The notes: generated by a model not told the origin, from the letters alone. A stretch of 64,000 bases of DNA from an uncultured Ectothiorhodospiraceae bacterium (GCA_947259575.1 CAMYMU010000019.1:62001-126000), one strand, 5' to 3'. Positions 41,430 through 50,954 are shown, numbered from the stretch's first letter. Translations and numbers: made by a program.

Positions 41430-42752
41430 ATGAAGACTAACGACAATGACACGCCCTGCGTGCTCATTCTTGCCCCCCATGGAAGTTATCGAACCTTTGA
41501 CTTCATCCAGGCTGCTGAGAAGCTCGGCATCAAAACCCTGATTGCCTCTGAAGGTAAACATTCCATTATTAGTGCTTACGCACAAGGTATCCATCTCGAC
41601 TTTACTGCCGAGAGTGATATCGTGTTTGAAGAGCTAAAGCAGGCGCTCAAAGATTTTGACATTATGGGTGTGATCGCCACGGATGATTACACGACAGGAT
41701 TGGCGGCAAAAATAGCTCGGCAGCTTGGACTGCCGCATAACAATCCGGATGCGGTGCAGCTAACCCAACGCAAAGATCTCGCGAGAGAGTGCCTTCAACG
41801 ACACGGCGTGACTAAGCCAGCACATCGGCGGCTTGATCTAAATGAAGATATAAATAAACAGCTTGATGGCCTTGTCTTTCCAGTTGTGATCAAACCAGTG
41901 GGTCTGTCAGCGAGTCGCGGCGTGATCCGTGCCAACGATCACACTGAACTACAACAAGCCATTGAGCGCGTGCAGCGTCTCTTGCTGTCAATGAATGATC
42001 TTGATGAAGATGTTAAACGCTATTTGCTAATCGAAGAATTTATTGCCGGTGATGAAGTCGCAGTTGAAGCGATGTTAAGTCATGGCGAATTAAGTATCCT
42101 GACGATCTTTGATAAACCTGAGCCGCTTAACGGCCCCTATTTTGAAGAGAGTTATTACATCACACCGACTGGACTTAATCAGAGTCTGCAACAACAAGTG
42201 CAGTCAGAATTACAGGCCGCCTGTTTGGCCTATGGCTTGTCCGAAGGCCCGGTTCATGCGGAGTGCCGAATTCGTGATAACAAGGTGTTTATTATCGAAA
42301 TCGCTGCGCGCACGATTGGTGGTTTGTGTGGTCGCCTGTTGAGTTTTGGAACGGGCTTCAGTCTTGAGGAATTAGTATTAAAGCAGGCGATGGGGCAAAG
42401 CATTGTTCTGGAAAAAACGGACCAGGCAGCAGGTGTTTTAATGATTCCGATTCCCAAGGCCGGTGTGCTAAAAAGAGTAGAGGGTTTACTAGAGGCACAA
42501 CGAGTGCCTTTTGTTGATGAAGTGAATATTCAGATCCGCGAAGGACACGAATTGATACCTTTACCAGAGGGATCAAGTTATCTTGGTTTTATCTTTGCTT
42601 ATGCACCCAGCACACAACAAGCTGAACAGGCCTTGCGAGACGCCCATGCTAAATTAAAGTTTGTAATTGCACCGCTGTGGAAGATTGCCGGAAAGCTAGA
42701 TCATGACCACCGTATTAATGCTTCTCAAAATGAATCAATTCGAGCGAGTTGA
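41430..42752 (+). CDS. ATP-grasp ligase
   Basis: A 440-residue protein of the ATP-grasp fold in carboxylase/amino-acid-ligase arrangement: the middle holds FPVVIKPVGLSASRGVI and LIEEFIAGDEVAVEAML, and the metal-binding end is VHAECRIRDNKVFIIEIAAR. A C-terminal ~100-residue domain follows. It forms an acyl-phosphate and joins an amine or a carboxylate to it; the substrate cannot be told. The radical-SAM gene follows after 16 bases, so co-expression is likely. Confidence 0.82.
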   Translation: MKTNDNDTPCVLILAPHGSYRTFDFIQAAEKLGIKTLIASEGKHSIISAYAQGIHLDFTAESDIVFEELKQALKDFDIMGVIATDDYTTGLAAKIARQLGLPHNNPDAVQLTQRKDLARECLQRHGVTKPAHRRLDLNEDINKQLDGLVFPVVIKPVGLSASRGVIRANDHTELQQAIERVQRLLLSMNDLDEDVKRYLLIEEFIAGDEVAVEAMLSHGELSILTIFDKPEPLNGPYFEESYYITPTGLNQSLQQQVQSELQAACLAYGLSEGPVHAECRIRDNKVFIIEIAARTIGGLCGRLLSFGTGFSLEELVLKQAMGQSIVLEKTDQAAGVLMIPIPKAGVLKRVEGLLEAQRVPFVDEVNIQIREGHELIPLPEGSSYLGFIFAYAPSTQQAEQALRDAHAKLKFVIAPLWKIAGKLDHDHRINASQNESIRAS

Positions 42753-42768
42753 GCCAGGTAATATTTAG

Positions 42769-43866
42769 ATGAAAGATATTGAAAATAATTTAACAAAAGA
42801 TACCCAACAGTATCGATTACAAGAGACACGTTTGCAGGAAAAGCTGGATGATGGCACGACTCGTTGTCATTTATGTTCCTGGCGTTGTCGCCTGCGTCAT
42901 GGCCAGCGAGGTTTTTGCCAGGCGCATGTTAATCGTGATGGGACTTTATATAACCTTTCATATGGCATCATCTCTGCAATTGATATTTCACCGATTGAAG
43001 AAAAACCGGTTAAGCACTTTCAGCCGGGGACACAAGTCATGTCGATTGGTAGTTATGGCTGCAGCTTCCGTTGTGGTGGTTGTCACAACCTCGATATTTC
43101 CTGGGGCGTTTCTGCCTTAGATGGCCTCGCTCGAGGTGAGTCGACTGAAGCCTATGTGTCGCCAGAACAAATGGTTGAGGCCGCGTTAAAGCATAAGGTC
43201 CAGGGAATTGCCTTTACCTATTCTGAGCCAGCCGTTTGGCTGGAATATGTTATCGATGTATCAAAACTTGCACGTCAAGCGGGTTTGTATACGGTCTATG
43301 TCTCCAACAGTTTTATAACTGACGAGGCACTTGAGGAAATGGCACCTTATGTCGATGTGTTGTGTTCTGATATTAAGAGTCTGGATCAGGATTTTTATAC
43401 AGACATCTGTCGGATGGCAAAAGTCGATGACATCCTCAATGCGATTAAAAAGGCGCAAGCCCTTGGCATGCATGTGGAGACGCGTACTAACATCATTCCA
43501 ACCAAGAACGATGACATGTCTATGCTTAGAGAAATAGCACGCTGGATTCGCGATAACCTGGGTGAAGACAGTCCCTGGCATATCACTAAATTTTTTCCGG
43601 CCTACCAGCTATCTCATTTACCGCCAACGGAAAGTAAACTGTTAAAACAAGTCTATGATATGGCCATCGAACAAGGCCTGACTCATGCATACATGTATGA
43701 CGATAAGGGTTGTGATTGTGCAGATGAGAACTTAACTGTGAGCCATTACTTAGACGGCGATGCGCAAAGTATTCACCAGGTAAAGAAATGTGCTGCATCA
43801 TGTTGCGGTGACGAGGGAGTTCTCCTAAAAAAGTATGAACAGAAAAAGTACGAGCAGCAAAAATAA
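42769..43866 (+). CDS. amrS: AmrS-type radical SAM enzyme (AmmeMemoRadiSam family)
   Basis: A 365-residue radical SAM protein. An N-terminal cysteine cluster (RCHLCSWRCRLRHGQRGFC) precedes the [4Fe-4S] SAM motif SYGCSFRCGGCHNLDIS, the Cx3Cx2C form. The layout is that of AmrS, partner of AMMECR1 and Memo proteins in the AmmeMemoRadiSam system, but neither partner is in the window. A Cys-rich C-terminal extension (KKCAASCCGDEG) ends in a short KKYEQ tandem repeat. Cytoplasmic; the substrate is not known to me. Confidence 0.88.
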   Translation: MKDIENNLTKDTQQYRLQETRLQEKLDDGTTRCHLCSWRCRLRHGQRGFCQAHVNRDGTLYNLSYGIISAIDISPIEEKPVKHFQPGTQVMSIGSYGCSFRCGGCHNLDISWGVSALDGLARGESTEAYVSPEQMVEAALKHKVQGIAFTYSEPAVWLEYVIDVSKLARQAGLYTVYVSNSFITDEALEEMAPYVDVLCSDIKSLDQDFYTDICRMAKVDDILNAIKKAQALGMHVETRTNIIPTKNDDMSMLREIARWIRDNLGEDSPWHITKFFPAYQLSHLPPTESKLLKQVYDMAIEQGLTHAYMYDDKGCDCADENLTVSHYLDGDAQSIHQVKKCAASCCGDEGVLLKKYEQKKYEQQK

Positions 43867-43915
43867 GTAAAAAGTTTCGAAATTGATCCATAGCTAATGC
43901 TAAAGTAGAACCCAC

Positions 43916-43921
43916 TATAAT
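43916..43921 (+). promoter_or_regulatory. Perfect -10 hexamer before lpxA
   Basis: TATAAT, with no strong -35 at 16-18 bases upstream. It lies about 20 bases before the GTG start, placing the RNA start close to the codon. Probable but unproved promoter for the lpxA-like gene. Confidence 0.35.
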
Positions 43922-43941
43922 AAATGAGTCAGGATTAGTCT

Positions 43942-44721
43942 GTGTCAAACGACATTCATGCCAGTGCCGTTGTTTCTTCTGATGCTCATCTGGGCAGAGG
44001 CAATAAGGTTGGAGCCTATGCGATTATCGAACCGGGAGTCGTGTTGGGTGACGATAATCGCATCGCCTCACATGCCGTGATTAAGTCAGGTGCCCGGATG
44101 CAGAATGACAATGTTGTCCATGAGCATGCAGTGATAGGTGGCACACCTCAACACACGGGTTTTACCGATGAGTCCGTCGAGACTTGGGTGGAGATTGGAA
44201 ACAACAACGTCTTTCGCGAATCTGTAACTGTGAACCGTGCCTATCATGCAGGTAAGAGTACTATTCTAGGCGACAACAACTATTTAATGTATTCGGCCCA
44301 TATCGGCCATGACTGTGAGCTCGGCAATCACATTACGATTGCCCCTTCTGCCGGGATTGGTGGCCATGTCGAGATTGCGGACCGGGTATTTATCTCCGGT
44401 GGAGTGATGGTCCACCAGTTTGTGCATATAGGTGAATATGCCATGATCGGCGGTAATACCAAGATTACCCAGGATGTACTGCCCTATATGATTACCGATG
44501 GTAATCCTGCCTGTGTCCGTGGCTTAAATTTGGTGGGGCTAAAACGTGCTGGCTTTAAGCTGGGTGATATCAAGTTACTCAAGCAGGCCTATCGGTTGCT
44601 TTTCCAATCAGGCGCTTTAGAGCAGAACTTAGCCGAGGTGGAATCATTGGGCCATGACCTGTCCCATCAATTGTGCAGATTTATTCAGCAATCAGAACGA
44701 GGATTTCATCGCTTAAAATGA
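43942..44721 (+). CDS. lpxA: Acyl-ACP-UDP-GlcNAc O-acyltransferase
   Basis: A 259-residue left-handed beta-helix enzyme, the first step of lipid A synthesis. Hexapeptide repeats start at IHASAVVSSDAHLG; the catalytic His lies in SAHIGHDCELG, and the helical C-terminal domain holds LVGLKRAGFKLGDIKLLKQA. The start is GTG with AGGA 8 bases upstream. Normally lpxA sits in an lpxD-fabZ-lpxA-lpxB cluster; here it is alone before fabA and fabB, so it may be a second copy with a different acyl chain, or the cluster has broken up. Confidence 0.88.
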   Translation: MSNDIHASAVVSSDAHLGRGNKVGAYAIIEPGVVLGDDNRIASHAVIKSGARMQNDNVVHEHAVIGGTPQHTGFTDESVETWVEIGNNNVFRESVTVNRAYHAGKSTILGDNNYLMYSAHIGHDCELGNHITIAPSAGIGGHVEIADRVFISGGVMVHQFVHIGEYAMIGGNTKITQDVLPYMITDGNPACVRGLNLVGLKRAGFKLGDIKLLKQAYRLLFQSGALEQNLAEVESLGHDLSHQLCRFIQQSERGFHRLK

Positions 44722-44851
44722 AATATTTAGCGGATGCCTTTGTTTTAGTGCGTGCAGACGGGTAAAATAGCCCCTCGTATTCAGGACTGCCTTGAATTTA
44801 ACCAAGAAAAACAGGCGGTTATAAGATTATATTGAGATAAAGTGAATCATA

Positions 44852-45391
44852 ATGTCCACTAGCACACCTACAGTTAAAGTCGAAGACCGCAAATCCAGTT
44901 TCAGCTATGAAGAACTCTTGAAGTGTGGACGTGGTGAATTATTTGGTCCGGGCAATGCTCAGTTACCAGCCCCTCCGTTTTTGATGTTTGATCGCATTAC
45001 TAGCATCAACGACAGCGGCGGTGATTTTGGTAAAGGTGAAATCATTGCCGAACTGGATATTAATCCGGAGTTATGGTTTTTCCAGTGTCACTTTATCAAT
45101 GATCCCGTGATGCCAGGTTGTCTAGGATTGGATGCCTTATGGCAGCTGGTCGGATTTTACCTCGGTTGGCTTGGTGGTCCAGGCCATGGCCGTGCGCTTG
45201 GTTCTGGCGAAGTGAAGTTTACCGGTCAAGTGATGCCGACCAGTACACTGGTTCGTTACCGCCTCAATCTGAAACGGGTCATCATGCGCAAACTGTTCAT
45301 GGGGATTGCCGATGGTACAGTTGAAGTAGATGGTGAAATTATCTATACAGCAAAAGATTTGCGTGTAGGTCTGTTTACAGACAAAGATTAA
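44852..45391 (+). CDS. fabA: 3-hydroxydecanoyl-ACP dehydratase/isomerase
   Basis: A 179-residue dehydratase that also isomerises trans-2- to cis-3-decenoyl-ACP, the branch point for unsaturated fatty acids. The catalytic His and Asp lie in [18 protein letters not shown] and [15 protein letters not shown]. The hot-dog fold length is exactly that of E. coli FabA. It is followed by fabB 31 bases downstream, the classical pair of gammaproteobacteria. The 130-base upstream gap shows no palindrome that I can tie to FabR or FadR. Confidence 0.97.
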   Translation: MSTSTPTVKVEDRKSSFSYEELLKCGRGELFGPGNAQLPAPPFLMFDRITSINDSGGDFGKGEIIAELDINPELWFFQCHFINDPVMPGCLGLDALWQLVGFYLGWLGGPGHGRALGSGEVKFTGQVMPTSTLVRYRLNLKRVIMRKLFMGIADGTVEVDGEIIYTAKDLRVGLFTDKD

Positions 45392-45422
45392 TAACAAAAC
45401 GAAGATAGAATATAATAAGCCC

Positions 45423-46640
45423 ATGCGTCGAGTAGTGATTACAGGTTTAGGAATTGTCTCCAGTATCGGGACAGATCAGGATAAAGTTTTAAACGCCTTG
45501 AAGAATGGCGATTCCGGTATCGAGTTTGCACAGGAATATGCCGATATGGGCTTTCGTTCTCATGTTCATGGCACGGTAGATATCGATCTGGCCGAACACA
45601 TTGATCGCAAACTCAAGCGATTTATGGGTGATGGTGCGGCCTATAATTTCATCGCCATGCAACAGGCGATTGAAGACTCAGGTCTGCAAGAGTCTGATGT
45701 TTCTAATCCTCGTTCTGGACTGGTAATGGGATCAGGTGGTCCTTCAACCCAGAATATTGTTGATGCTGCGGATCTAATGCGTGCCAAAGGTATTCGCAAA
45801 GTAGGTCCCTATATGGTGACCCGAACCATGTCGAGCACCAACTCGGCTTGTCTTGCTACACCGTTTAAAATCAAAGGCGTTAACTATTCCATCAGCTCCG
45901 CCTGTTCTACCAGTGCACACTGTATTGGGCATGGTGCAGAGCTTATCCAGTTCGGTAAACAGGATATTGTGTTTGCCGGAGGTGGTGAAGAATTACATTG
46001 GACCATGAGCGTCTTGTTCGATGCCATGGGAGCCTTGTCTTCAAAATACAATGAAACGCCGACTCTGGCCTCGCGCGCCTATGATGCTGACCGCGATGGT
46101 TTTGTGATCAGTGGTGGTGGTGGTGTGCTTGTTTTAGAAGAACTCGAACATGCCAAAGCGCGTGGTGCAAAGATTTATGCTGAGCTGGTTGGCTATGGTG
46201 CAACCTCTGATGGTAGCGATATGGTTCAACCTTCAGGTGAAGGCGCGGTCCGTTGTATGCAACAGGCGATGGCTACAACCGAACACAAGATCGATTACGT
46301 TAATGCACACGGTACCAGTACCCCCGTGGGTGATATCAAAGAACTGGAAGCGCTCAAAGAAGTATTCGGCGATGCTATTCCGCCAGTCAGCTCGACTAAA
46401 TCACTAACTGGGCATGCCCTGGGTGCGGCGGGTGTGAATGAAGCGATTTATTCGTTGTTAATGCTGAAAAATGATTTCTTATGTGCCTCTGCCAATATTC
46501 AGAGTCTCGACCCAGCGGCTGAGGGATTCCCAATCGTTCGTGAACGTGTCGATAACGCTAACCTCAAGTGTGTTATGTCCAATAGCTTCGGCTTCGGTGG
46601 CACTAACGCCAGTCTTGTGTTTGCCAAGCATGAGCAATGA
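45423..46640 (+). CDS. fabB: 3-oxoacyl-ACP synthase I
   Basis: A 405-residue condensing enzyme needed for elongation of unsaturated acyl chains. The Cys-His-His triad is visible: [14 protein letters not shown] (Cys), [12 protein letters not shown] (His) and [17 protein letters not shown] (His). The C-terminal [12 protein letters not shown] is the family end. Operon with fabA; no strong ribosome site (AGATAGAATATAATAAGCCC before ATG). Confidence 0.97.
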   Translation: MRRVVITGLGIVSSIGTDQDKVLNALKNGDSGIEFAQEYADMGFRSHVHGTVDIDLAEHIDRKLKRFMGDGAAYNFIAMQQAIEDSGLQESDVSNPRSGLVMGSGGPSTQNIVDAADLMRAKGIRKVGPYMVTRTMSSTNSACLATPFKIKGVNYSISSACSTSAHCIGHGAELIQFGKQDIVFAGGGEELHWTMSVLFDAMGALSSKYNETPTLASRAYDADRDGFVISGGGGVLVLEELEHAKARGAKIYAELVGYGATSDGSDMVQPSGEGAVRCMQQAMATTEHKIDYVNAHGTSTPVGDIKELEALKEVFGDAIPPVSSTKSLTGHALGAAGVNEAIYSLLMLKNDFLCASANIQSLDPAAEGFPIVRERVDNANLKCVMSNSFGFGGTNASLVFAKHEQ

Positions 46641-46700
46641 AACGCTTTCAATAAAGCATTAGCTATTTAGTCTTTACCTTGTTGCTCGTTCCCTGCGTAT

Positions 46701-47477
46701 TTAACTTCTATATTCGGGCTTTTCTTCATCGACTTCTGGTGGTCTGATATCCAGGGTCGCGATATAACTTAGATCCTCTTTGCTCAACGCTACAATATTC
46801 CTGCCGTGGCGAGCAAGCCAGGGTATAAAAATGATATCGTCCATTTGTGCTTCATAGCGTTTTACAAATTTTTCATAAGTTTGTTTAAATTCAGGTCTGT
46901 CCTGTATCCATGCTTCAACATTGAGTTTTTCCGAAGTTATTTTATCCCGCGCGGTCTTATCCATTGGCGTATAAAATTCGGTTTCAAAATGAACTCCACG
47001 GCCGGACTGTGCCGCACGGATACGAATTTCTTGCAGGGCATCAAGATCATCGGGTAGTTTTGAATAAATCCAGACCGGAGTACGTTCACCAAATGCCTTC
47101 AATTTATCCTCGGTCATGCCAAGTATGGTCATTTTGTTGGCAGTGACTGAAGAAAAAGCGCCTTCTGCATAAACAGTGGCGATCGGTCGTTCATGATGTA
47201 CCACCCACAGTCCCCAACCCAGGGCAGCTGCCTGGATGATGCCGATGATGGTCAGGTCCATTTTGAGGCGAGGTTTGTTTGGTTTATATACGATGAGGGT
47301 TAGCAATGGGCCTAGCACCAGATCCACTGCCGCAATAATTCGAATTCCCTGCCAGCCACCATCGCTGGTGAAGAAGGGTTGGGGATACCAGAAATAAATT
47401 ATAAAAGACAATAAAGCGAAAAAGATAACAAGGCTGATGCCAATATGAACGGCAAAGGCTTTGAGCTTATGAATCAT
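46701..47477 (-). CDS. TfpX/TfpZ-type IV pilin accessory protein
   Basis: A 258-residue inner-membrane protein: about four hydrophobic segments in the first ~110 residues, with the family block GGWQGIRIIAAVDLVLGPLL and LTLIVYKPNKPRLKMDLT, then an extracytoplasmic domain (about 115-258). These accessory proteins act with a particular type IV pilin encoded next to them, but no pilin is nearby, so this is an orphan. Convergent with fabB. Confidence 0.82.
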   Translation of the reverse strand: MIHKLKAFAVHIGISLVIFFALLSFIIYFWYPQPFFTSDGGWQGIRIIAAVDLVLGPLLTLIVYKPNKPRLKMDLTIIGIIQAAALGWGLWVVHHERPIATVYAEGAFSSVTANKMTILGMTEDKLKAFGERTPVWIYSKLPDDLDALQEIRIRAAQSGRGVHFETEFYTPMDKTARDKITSEKLNVEAWIQDRPEFKQTYEKFVKRYEAQMDDIIFIPWLARHGRNIVALSKEDLSYIATLDIRPPEVDEEKPEYRS

Positions 47478-47502
47478 TCTAATGTTTCCTCAATTTATTT
47501 AG

Positions 47503-47539
47503 ATGGTTACTACTAAAAGTCACTCAGTAAATGGTTACT
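47503..47539. repeat. Direct repeat in the TfpX/thioredoxin intergenic region
   Basis: ATGGTTACT at 47503-47511 and 47531-47539, 28 bases apart start to start, close to the tfpX-like start. It may be a regulator site for that gene or for the divergent thioredoxin gene. Confidence 0.25.
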
Positions 47540-47594
47540 CTCTCTGTCGGAATGATAAAATAAAACTTTAGTCAAAATAAACGGTCTACGTCGT

Positions 47595-48113
47595 ATGAAT
47601 ATCAAACAAATCGTATCTGAATATTGGGCCAAGCGCTGGGTAAAAATAACACTGGAGGTGCTGTTTTTTATCCTGCTTTATTTAGCCTTACGTGCTTATA
47701 TGCAGCGTGATGTCATATCAGGTAGCGCGCCACCGATCCAGGCGACTACGATTCAGCAGCAACCCTTCGATCTTGCGACTAGCACTCCGAAACCGGTATT
47801 GGTCCATTTTTGGGCGACCTGGTGTGGCATCTGTAAACTTGAACAGGATAGTATTCAGGCCTTGAGTGAAGATTACAATGTTATTACCGTGGCAATGCAG
47901 TCAGGTAGCGATCAAGAAGTGCAGGCCTATCTTGATGAACATCAATTAACTTTTAAGGTAATTAACGATGTCGACGACAGATGGGTGAGTGCTTATGGTG
48001 TCAGGGGCGTGCCGGCAAGTTTTGTTGTTAATAGTGACAATCAGATAACGTCTAGCGAAGTTGGTTATACAACGGGTTGGGGGTTGCGCTTACGGATGTG
48101 GTTAACTGACTAA
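47595..48113 (+). CDS. Membrane-anchored thioredoxin-like disulfide oxidoreductase
   Basis: A 172-residue protein: a short cytoplasmic start, one membrane anchor (about 20-37), then a periplasmic thioredoxin fold with the active site FWATWCGICKLEQ and the cis-Pro loop GVRGVPASFVVNSDN. It resembles the ScsD-type protein disulfide oxidoreductases. The active-site dipeptide Gly-Ile is unlike the Gly-Pro of TlpA. Divergent from the tfpX-like gene. Confidence 0.88.
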   Translation: MNIKQIVSEYWAKRWVKITLEVLFFILLYLALRAYMQRDVISGSAPPIQATTIQQQPFDLATSTPKPVLVHFWATWCGICKLEQDSIQALSEDYNVITVAMQSGSDQEVQAYLDEHQLTFKVINDVDDRWVSAYGVRGVPASFVVNSDNQITSSEVGYTTGWGLRLRMWLTD

Positions 48114-48124
48114 TATCGTTCTTA

Positions 48125-49255
48125 TCAGGGCCACATTTTCTGTTTGAGCTTATCGGCTAATTCAACTGCATCACCACCAATTCGCTTTGCCAGGAAATCG
48201 ATTAGAGGAAAGACACGTTTTACCAACTGCCCGACCTGGTTTTCAATGACCTTGGTATTGCCATGTTCGATATGTTTAAGCGCGGTTTCTAAATTAATCG
48301 GTTCAACTTGTGGTAAATCTGAAGAGACACAGAATTGGTTACCACCTTTCTCAACAGCTTGTTCTAGTAAGCTTTCTGCGGCACTGATCTGGATTTTAAT
48401 ATCTTCAGATACACGATAATCTGGTTCGTAGATACCGGTACTGACGGTGAGATTAATATTTGTGCCATCAGCTTGTTTTATCGGCAGCTCCGAGACACTG
48501 TCAGTAATTCTTTGCACCAGTTGTTCGGCCTGACTCAGCGGTGTGTCGCGTAACAGCATGGCAAACTTAGCCAGACCGACACGGGCCAACATGTCTTCTT
48601 TACGTACCTGGGCGGAAAGGTGTTGACCAAATGTGGCCAGAATTGCGTCGGCCGCTTCTTTACCATTCTTGATAAACATCTGGTTAAAGTTATCCAGGTC
48701 CATGCGAATCAGAACATACTGGCCGCCATGTCGCCTTATATATGCAAGAGCTTCGTCAGCGGCCTTACAGAAGTATCGTTGCCCGGCCAGGCCAGTGACT
48801 TCGTCCACCGCAGCCTGCCGTTCGAGTTTTGCCTCGGTATTAACGAGTTTAGTGGCCGTTTCTTTGAACTGGACATGGGCCTTAGCTCTAGCTTGCAGTT
48901 GAATCGATTCAAATGGCTTGCTGATGAAATCACTGGCACCACGGTCGAGTGCTTCCTGTTTGGCTTTGTCGTCATCTTCCTTGCCGGTGATGATGATGAC
49001 GGGCATTTCCTGTAAACGAGGGTCTTCACTGGTACGCATGCGCTCCAATAGGCCATAACCATCCAGGTAGGGCATGGAGAGATCGGTGAACAATACCTGT
49101 ATCGTGTTGTCGTTAATGAGTAAGGTCCAGGCATCTTCACCATGTTCGGCTTCAATGACATCGTATTCTTTGCCGAGGATCTTGCGCATGGCGACACGCA
49201 TAACGCGTGAGTCGTCGGCGGCCAGGATGCGGGGTTTATTTGTAGTTTCGGACAC
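48125..49255 (-). CDS. Response regulator with degenerate GGDEF domain
   Basis: A 376-residue protein: receiver domain (about 8-125) with DDSRVMRVAM, the phospho-Asp in VLFTDLSMPYLDGYG and the Lys in FISKPFES, a helical linker, then a GGDEF-like domain (about 150-300) starting VDEVTGLAGQRYF. The signature loop that would be GGDEF reads ARVGLAKFAMLL, so the catalytic acids are lost and cyclic-di-GMP synthesis is not expected. The C-terminal ~70 residues are not recognised. Its sensor kinase is not adjacent. Possibly a binding or adaptor output. Confidence 0.85.
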   Translation of the reverse strand: MSETTNKPRILAADDSRVMRVAMRKILGKEYDVIEAEHGEDAWTLLINDNTIQVLFTDLSMPYLDGYGLLERMRTSEDPRLQEMPVIIITGKEDDDKAKQEALDRGASDFISKPFESIQLQARAKAHVQFKETATKLVNTEAKLERQAAVDEVTGLAGQRYFCKAADEALAYIRRHGGQYVLIRMDLDNFNQMFIKNGKEAADAILATFGQHLSAQVRKEDMLARVGLAKFAMLLRDTPLSQAEQLVQRITDSVSELPIKQADGTNINLTVSTGIYEPDYRVSEDIKIQISAAESLLEQAVEKGGNQFCVSSDLPQVEPINLETALKHIEHGNTKVIENQVGQLVKRVFPLIDFLAKRIGGDAVELADKLKQKMWP

Positions 49256-49353
49256 GCTTGATCTTGTTGTTATTTAAATAGTTTTACTAATGATAGCGCA
49301 TTAAGTAATAATTTCAGTCACTCTTTCTGTTTGTGCGAATACTAGGACATAAA

Positions 49354-49869
49354 ATGCTCATAACACGCGTTAGTGTACTGCTTGTACTATTAATAACCAG
49401 CCAATTGGTGTTGGCCCTGGACGATGTCGATCAGCGACGTCGCATGGCGGGTCATCCGAAGACATCCATCGATCAGCTTTGGAAACTCTCAGATGATCCA
49501 GACTGGCGAGTGAGACAATATCTTGGACGTAATCGTAAGTCACCTATCGATTTATTAGACAAATTAGCCAGCGACAAACACCATCAGGTGCGAATTGCTG
49601 TTTCAACCAATCTGGGTACGACCACTCCCATATTTTTGAAACTCGCAAGGGATACCGATACTCAGGTGCGCAGTGTGGTGGCCAGGTTCGAATATGTGCC
49701 CGCAGAGGCACTTGCAGTATTAGCGAAAGATAAGAATGTGGATATACGCCTGGAAGTCGCTCGTAACCTGAATACAGACAAGGCTACCCTGGTCTTGCTC
49801 AGTAAGGATGAACAACCAGAAGTTGCACAAACTGCCCTGGTTGGCTTGCAGCGGCTGGCGGAAGAATAA
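49354..49869 (+). CDS. Exported HEAT-repeat protein
   Basis: About 171 residues: a signal peptide (LITRVSVLLVLLITSQLVLA) followed by four to five short helical repeats of the leucine-rich-variant/HEAT type, each with a DPDWRVRQYLGRN-like motif (SDKHHQVRIAVSTN, DTDTQVRSVVARF, DKNVDIRLEVARN). Such repeats bind proteins. The ATG at 49354 starts the signal; a GTG at 49333 would add seven residues. No partner is apparent. Confidence 0.8.
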   Translation: MLITRVSVLLVLLITSQLVLALDDVDQRRRMAGHPKTSIDQLWKLSDDPDWRVRQYLGRNRKSPIDLLDKLASDKHHQVRIAVSTNLGTTTPIFLKLARDTDTQVRSVVARFEYVPAEALAVLAKDKNVDIRLEVARNLNTDKATLVLLSKDEQPEVAQTALVGLQRLAEE

Positions 49870-49986
49870 GCAAATTGTTGATTGAGCATTGCTCAGTCCT
49901 GCGTTTGCTGTCCCGCTGCTAAGCCACTGTAATCTAAGTATCTATTAGACTTGTTCTAAGAAGCCTAAAGCATTGTCGCTTAGCTG

Positions 49987-50035
49987 TCGTTATATAAGGT
50001 GCTACCCGCGAGGGGAGTAGGCCTAAAAATAACGA
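49987..50035 (+). other. Nested RNA hairpin before the HDOD gene
   Basis: TCGTTAT (49987-49993) pairs with ATAACGA (50029-50035); inside, AGG pairs with CCT, and CTACCC GCGA GG...GTAG forms a stem closed by a GCGA (GNRA) tetraloop. The gene starts 22 bases later. No match to a riboswitch I know was made, including the cyclic-di-GMP class I pattern. Confidence 0.4.
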
Positions 50036-50056
50036 TTTAAGTGAGACCGTATCTGC

Positions 50057-50953
50057 ATGCAAACCGCCAAGAATGACACCTCCAAAAAAGTAAAAACTAC
50101 TCCTTATGATCTGGTCTCAGGTGTTGTGCGCCTGGTCTCTTTGCCCGAGGTCTGTATCCGGGTTAACGAGATGCTTGAGGATGTCAGGGTTAATGCCAAT
50201 GATATTGGCAAGGTTATTAGTCAGGATACGGGCCTGACTGCGAGATTACTCAAAATCGTCAACAGTGCCTTTTATGGATTTCCCTCCAGAATAGAAACAG
50301 TGTCCAGAGCAGTCACCGTCATTGGTTTGCGCGAGTTACGTGGCCTGGTGTTAGCGGCGTCTGCAGTTGAGGCCTTTTCAAAGATTCCCAACGATTTGCT
50401 GAACATGGTTAAGTTCTGGCGTCACAGTGTCTATTGTGGTGTGGTTGCGCAATTACTTGCGGAGCGTTGCCATGTTTTACATAGCGAGCGATTGTTTGTT
50501 GCTGGTCTGCTGCATGATATCGGCAAACTGATTTTGAGCCATCGCCTTCCCAGTGAGATGGGCGAAGTGGTGGCCAGAGCGAAACTGGAAGATCGCCCTG
50601 ATTTTGAAATTGAACAGGAAGTCTTTGGTTTTGATCACTCTGAAGTAGGTGGAGAACTTTTAAAGGTTTGGCAGATGCCCAAATCATTGGAGCAGGCGGT
50701 ACGTCATCATCATTTCCCAGACCAGGCCGATGATGCCATCATGGATGTTTGTCTTATCCATATCGCGAATAGCATGACACTTATTGCCGAAAGTGGTCTT
50801 GAGTTGGACTCCGCGAAAAATGAAATATCACCTTACGCATGGCAAACGACTAATCTCGAACCATCTGTCATGGATGAAGTTTTTCAGGATGCCGGTAATT
50901 TATTTACCGAAGCACTAGAGTCAATTCTTCCCCGAACTTATCGTCCATATTGA
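50057..50953 (+). CDS. HDOD domain signalling protein
   Basis: A 298-residue cytoplasmic protein of the HDOD family, HD-GYP-like helical signalling proteins. The block VISQDTGLTARLLKIVNSAF and the later LLHDIGKLILSHRLP (with the His-Asp pair) and HHHFPDQADD are visible. No GYP motif is found, so it is not a cyclic-di-GMP phosphodiesterase of the HD-GYP type. The function of single HDOD proteins is mainly regulatory. Confidence 0.88.
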   Translation: MQTAKNDTSKKVKTTPYDLVSGVVRLVSLPEVCIRVNEMLEDVRVNANDIGKVISQDTGLTARLLKIVNSAFYGFPSRIETVSRAVTVIGLRELRGLVLAASAVEAFSKIPNDLLNMVKFWRHSVYCGVVAQLLAERCHVLHSERLFVAGLLHDIGKLILSHRLPSEMGEVVARAKLEDRPDFEIEQEVFGFDHSEVGGELLKVWQMPKSLEQAVRHHHFPDQADDAIMDVCLIHIANSMTLIAESGLELDSAKNEISPYAWQTTNLEPSVMDEVFQDAGNLFTEALESILPRTYRPY

Positions 50954-50954
50954 T

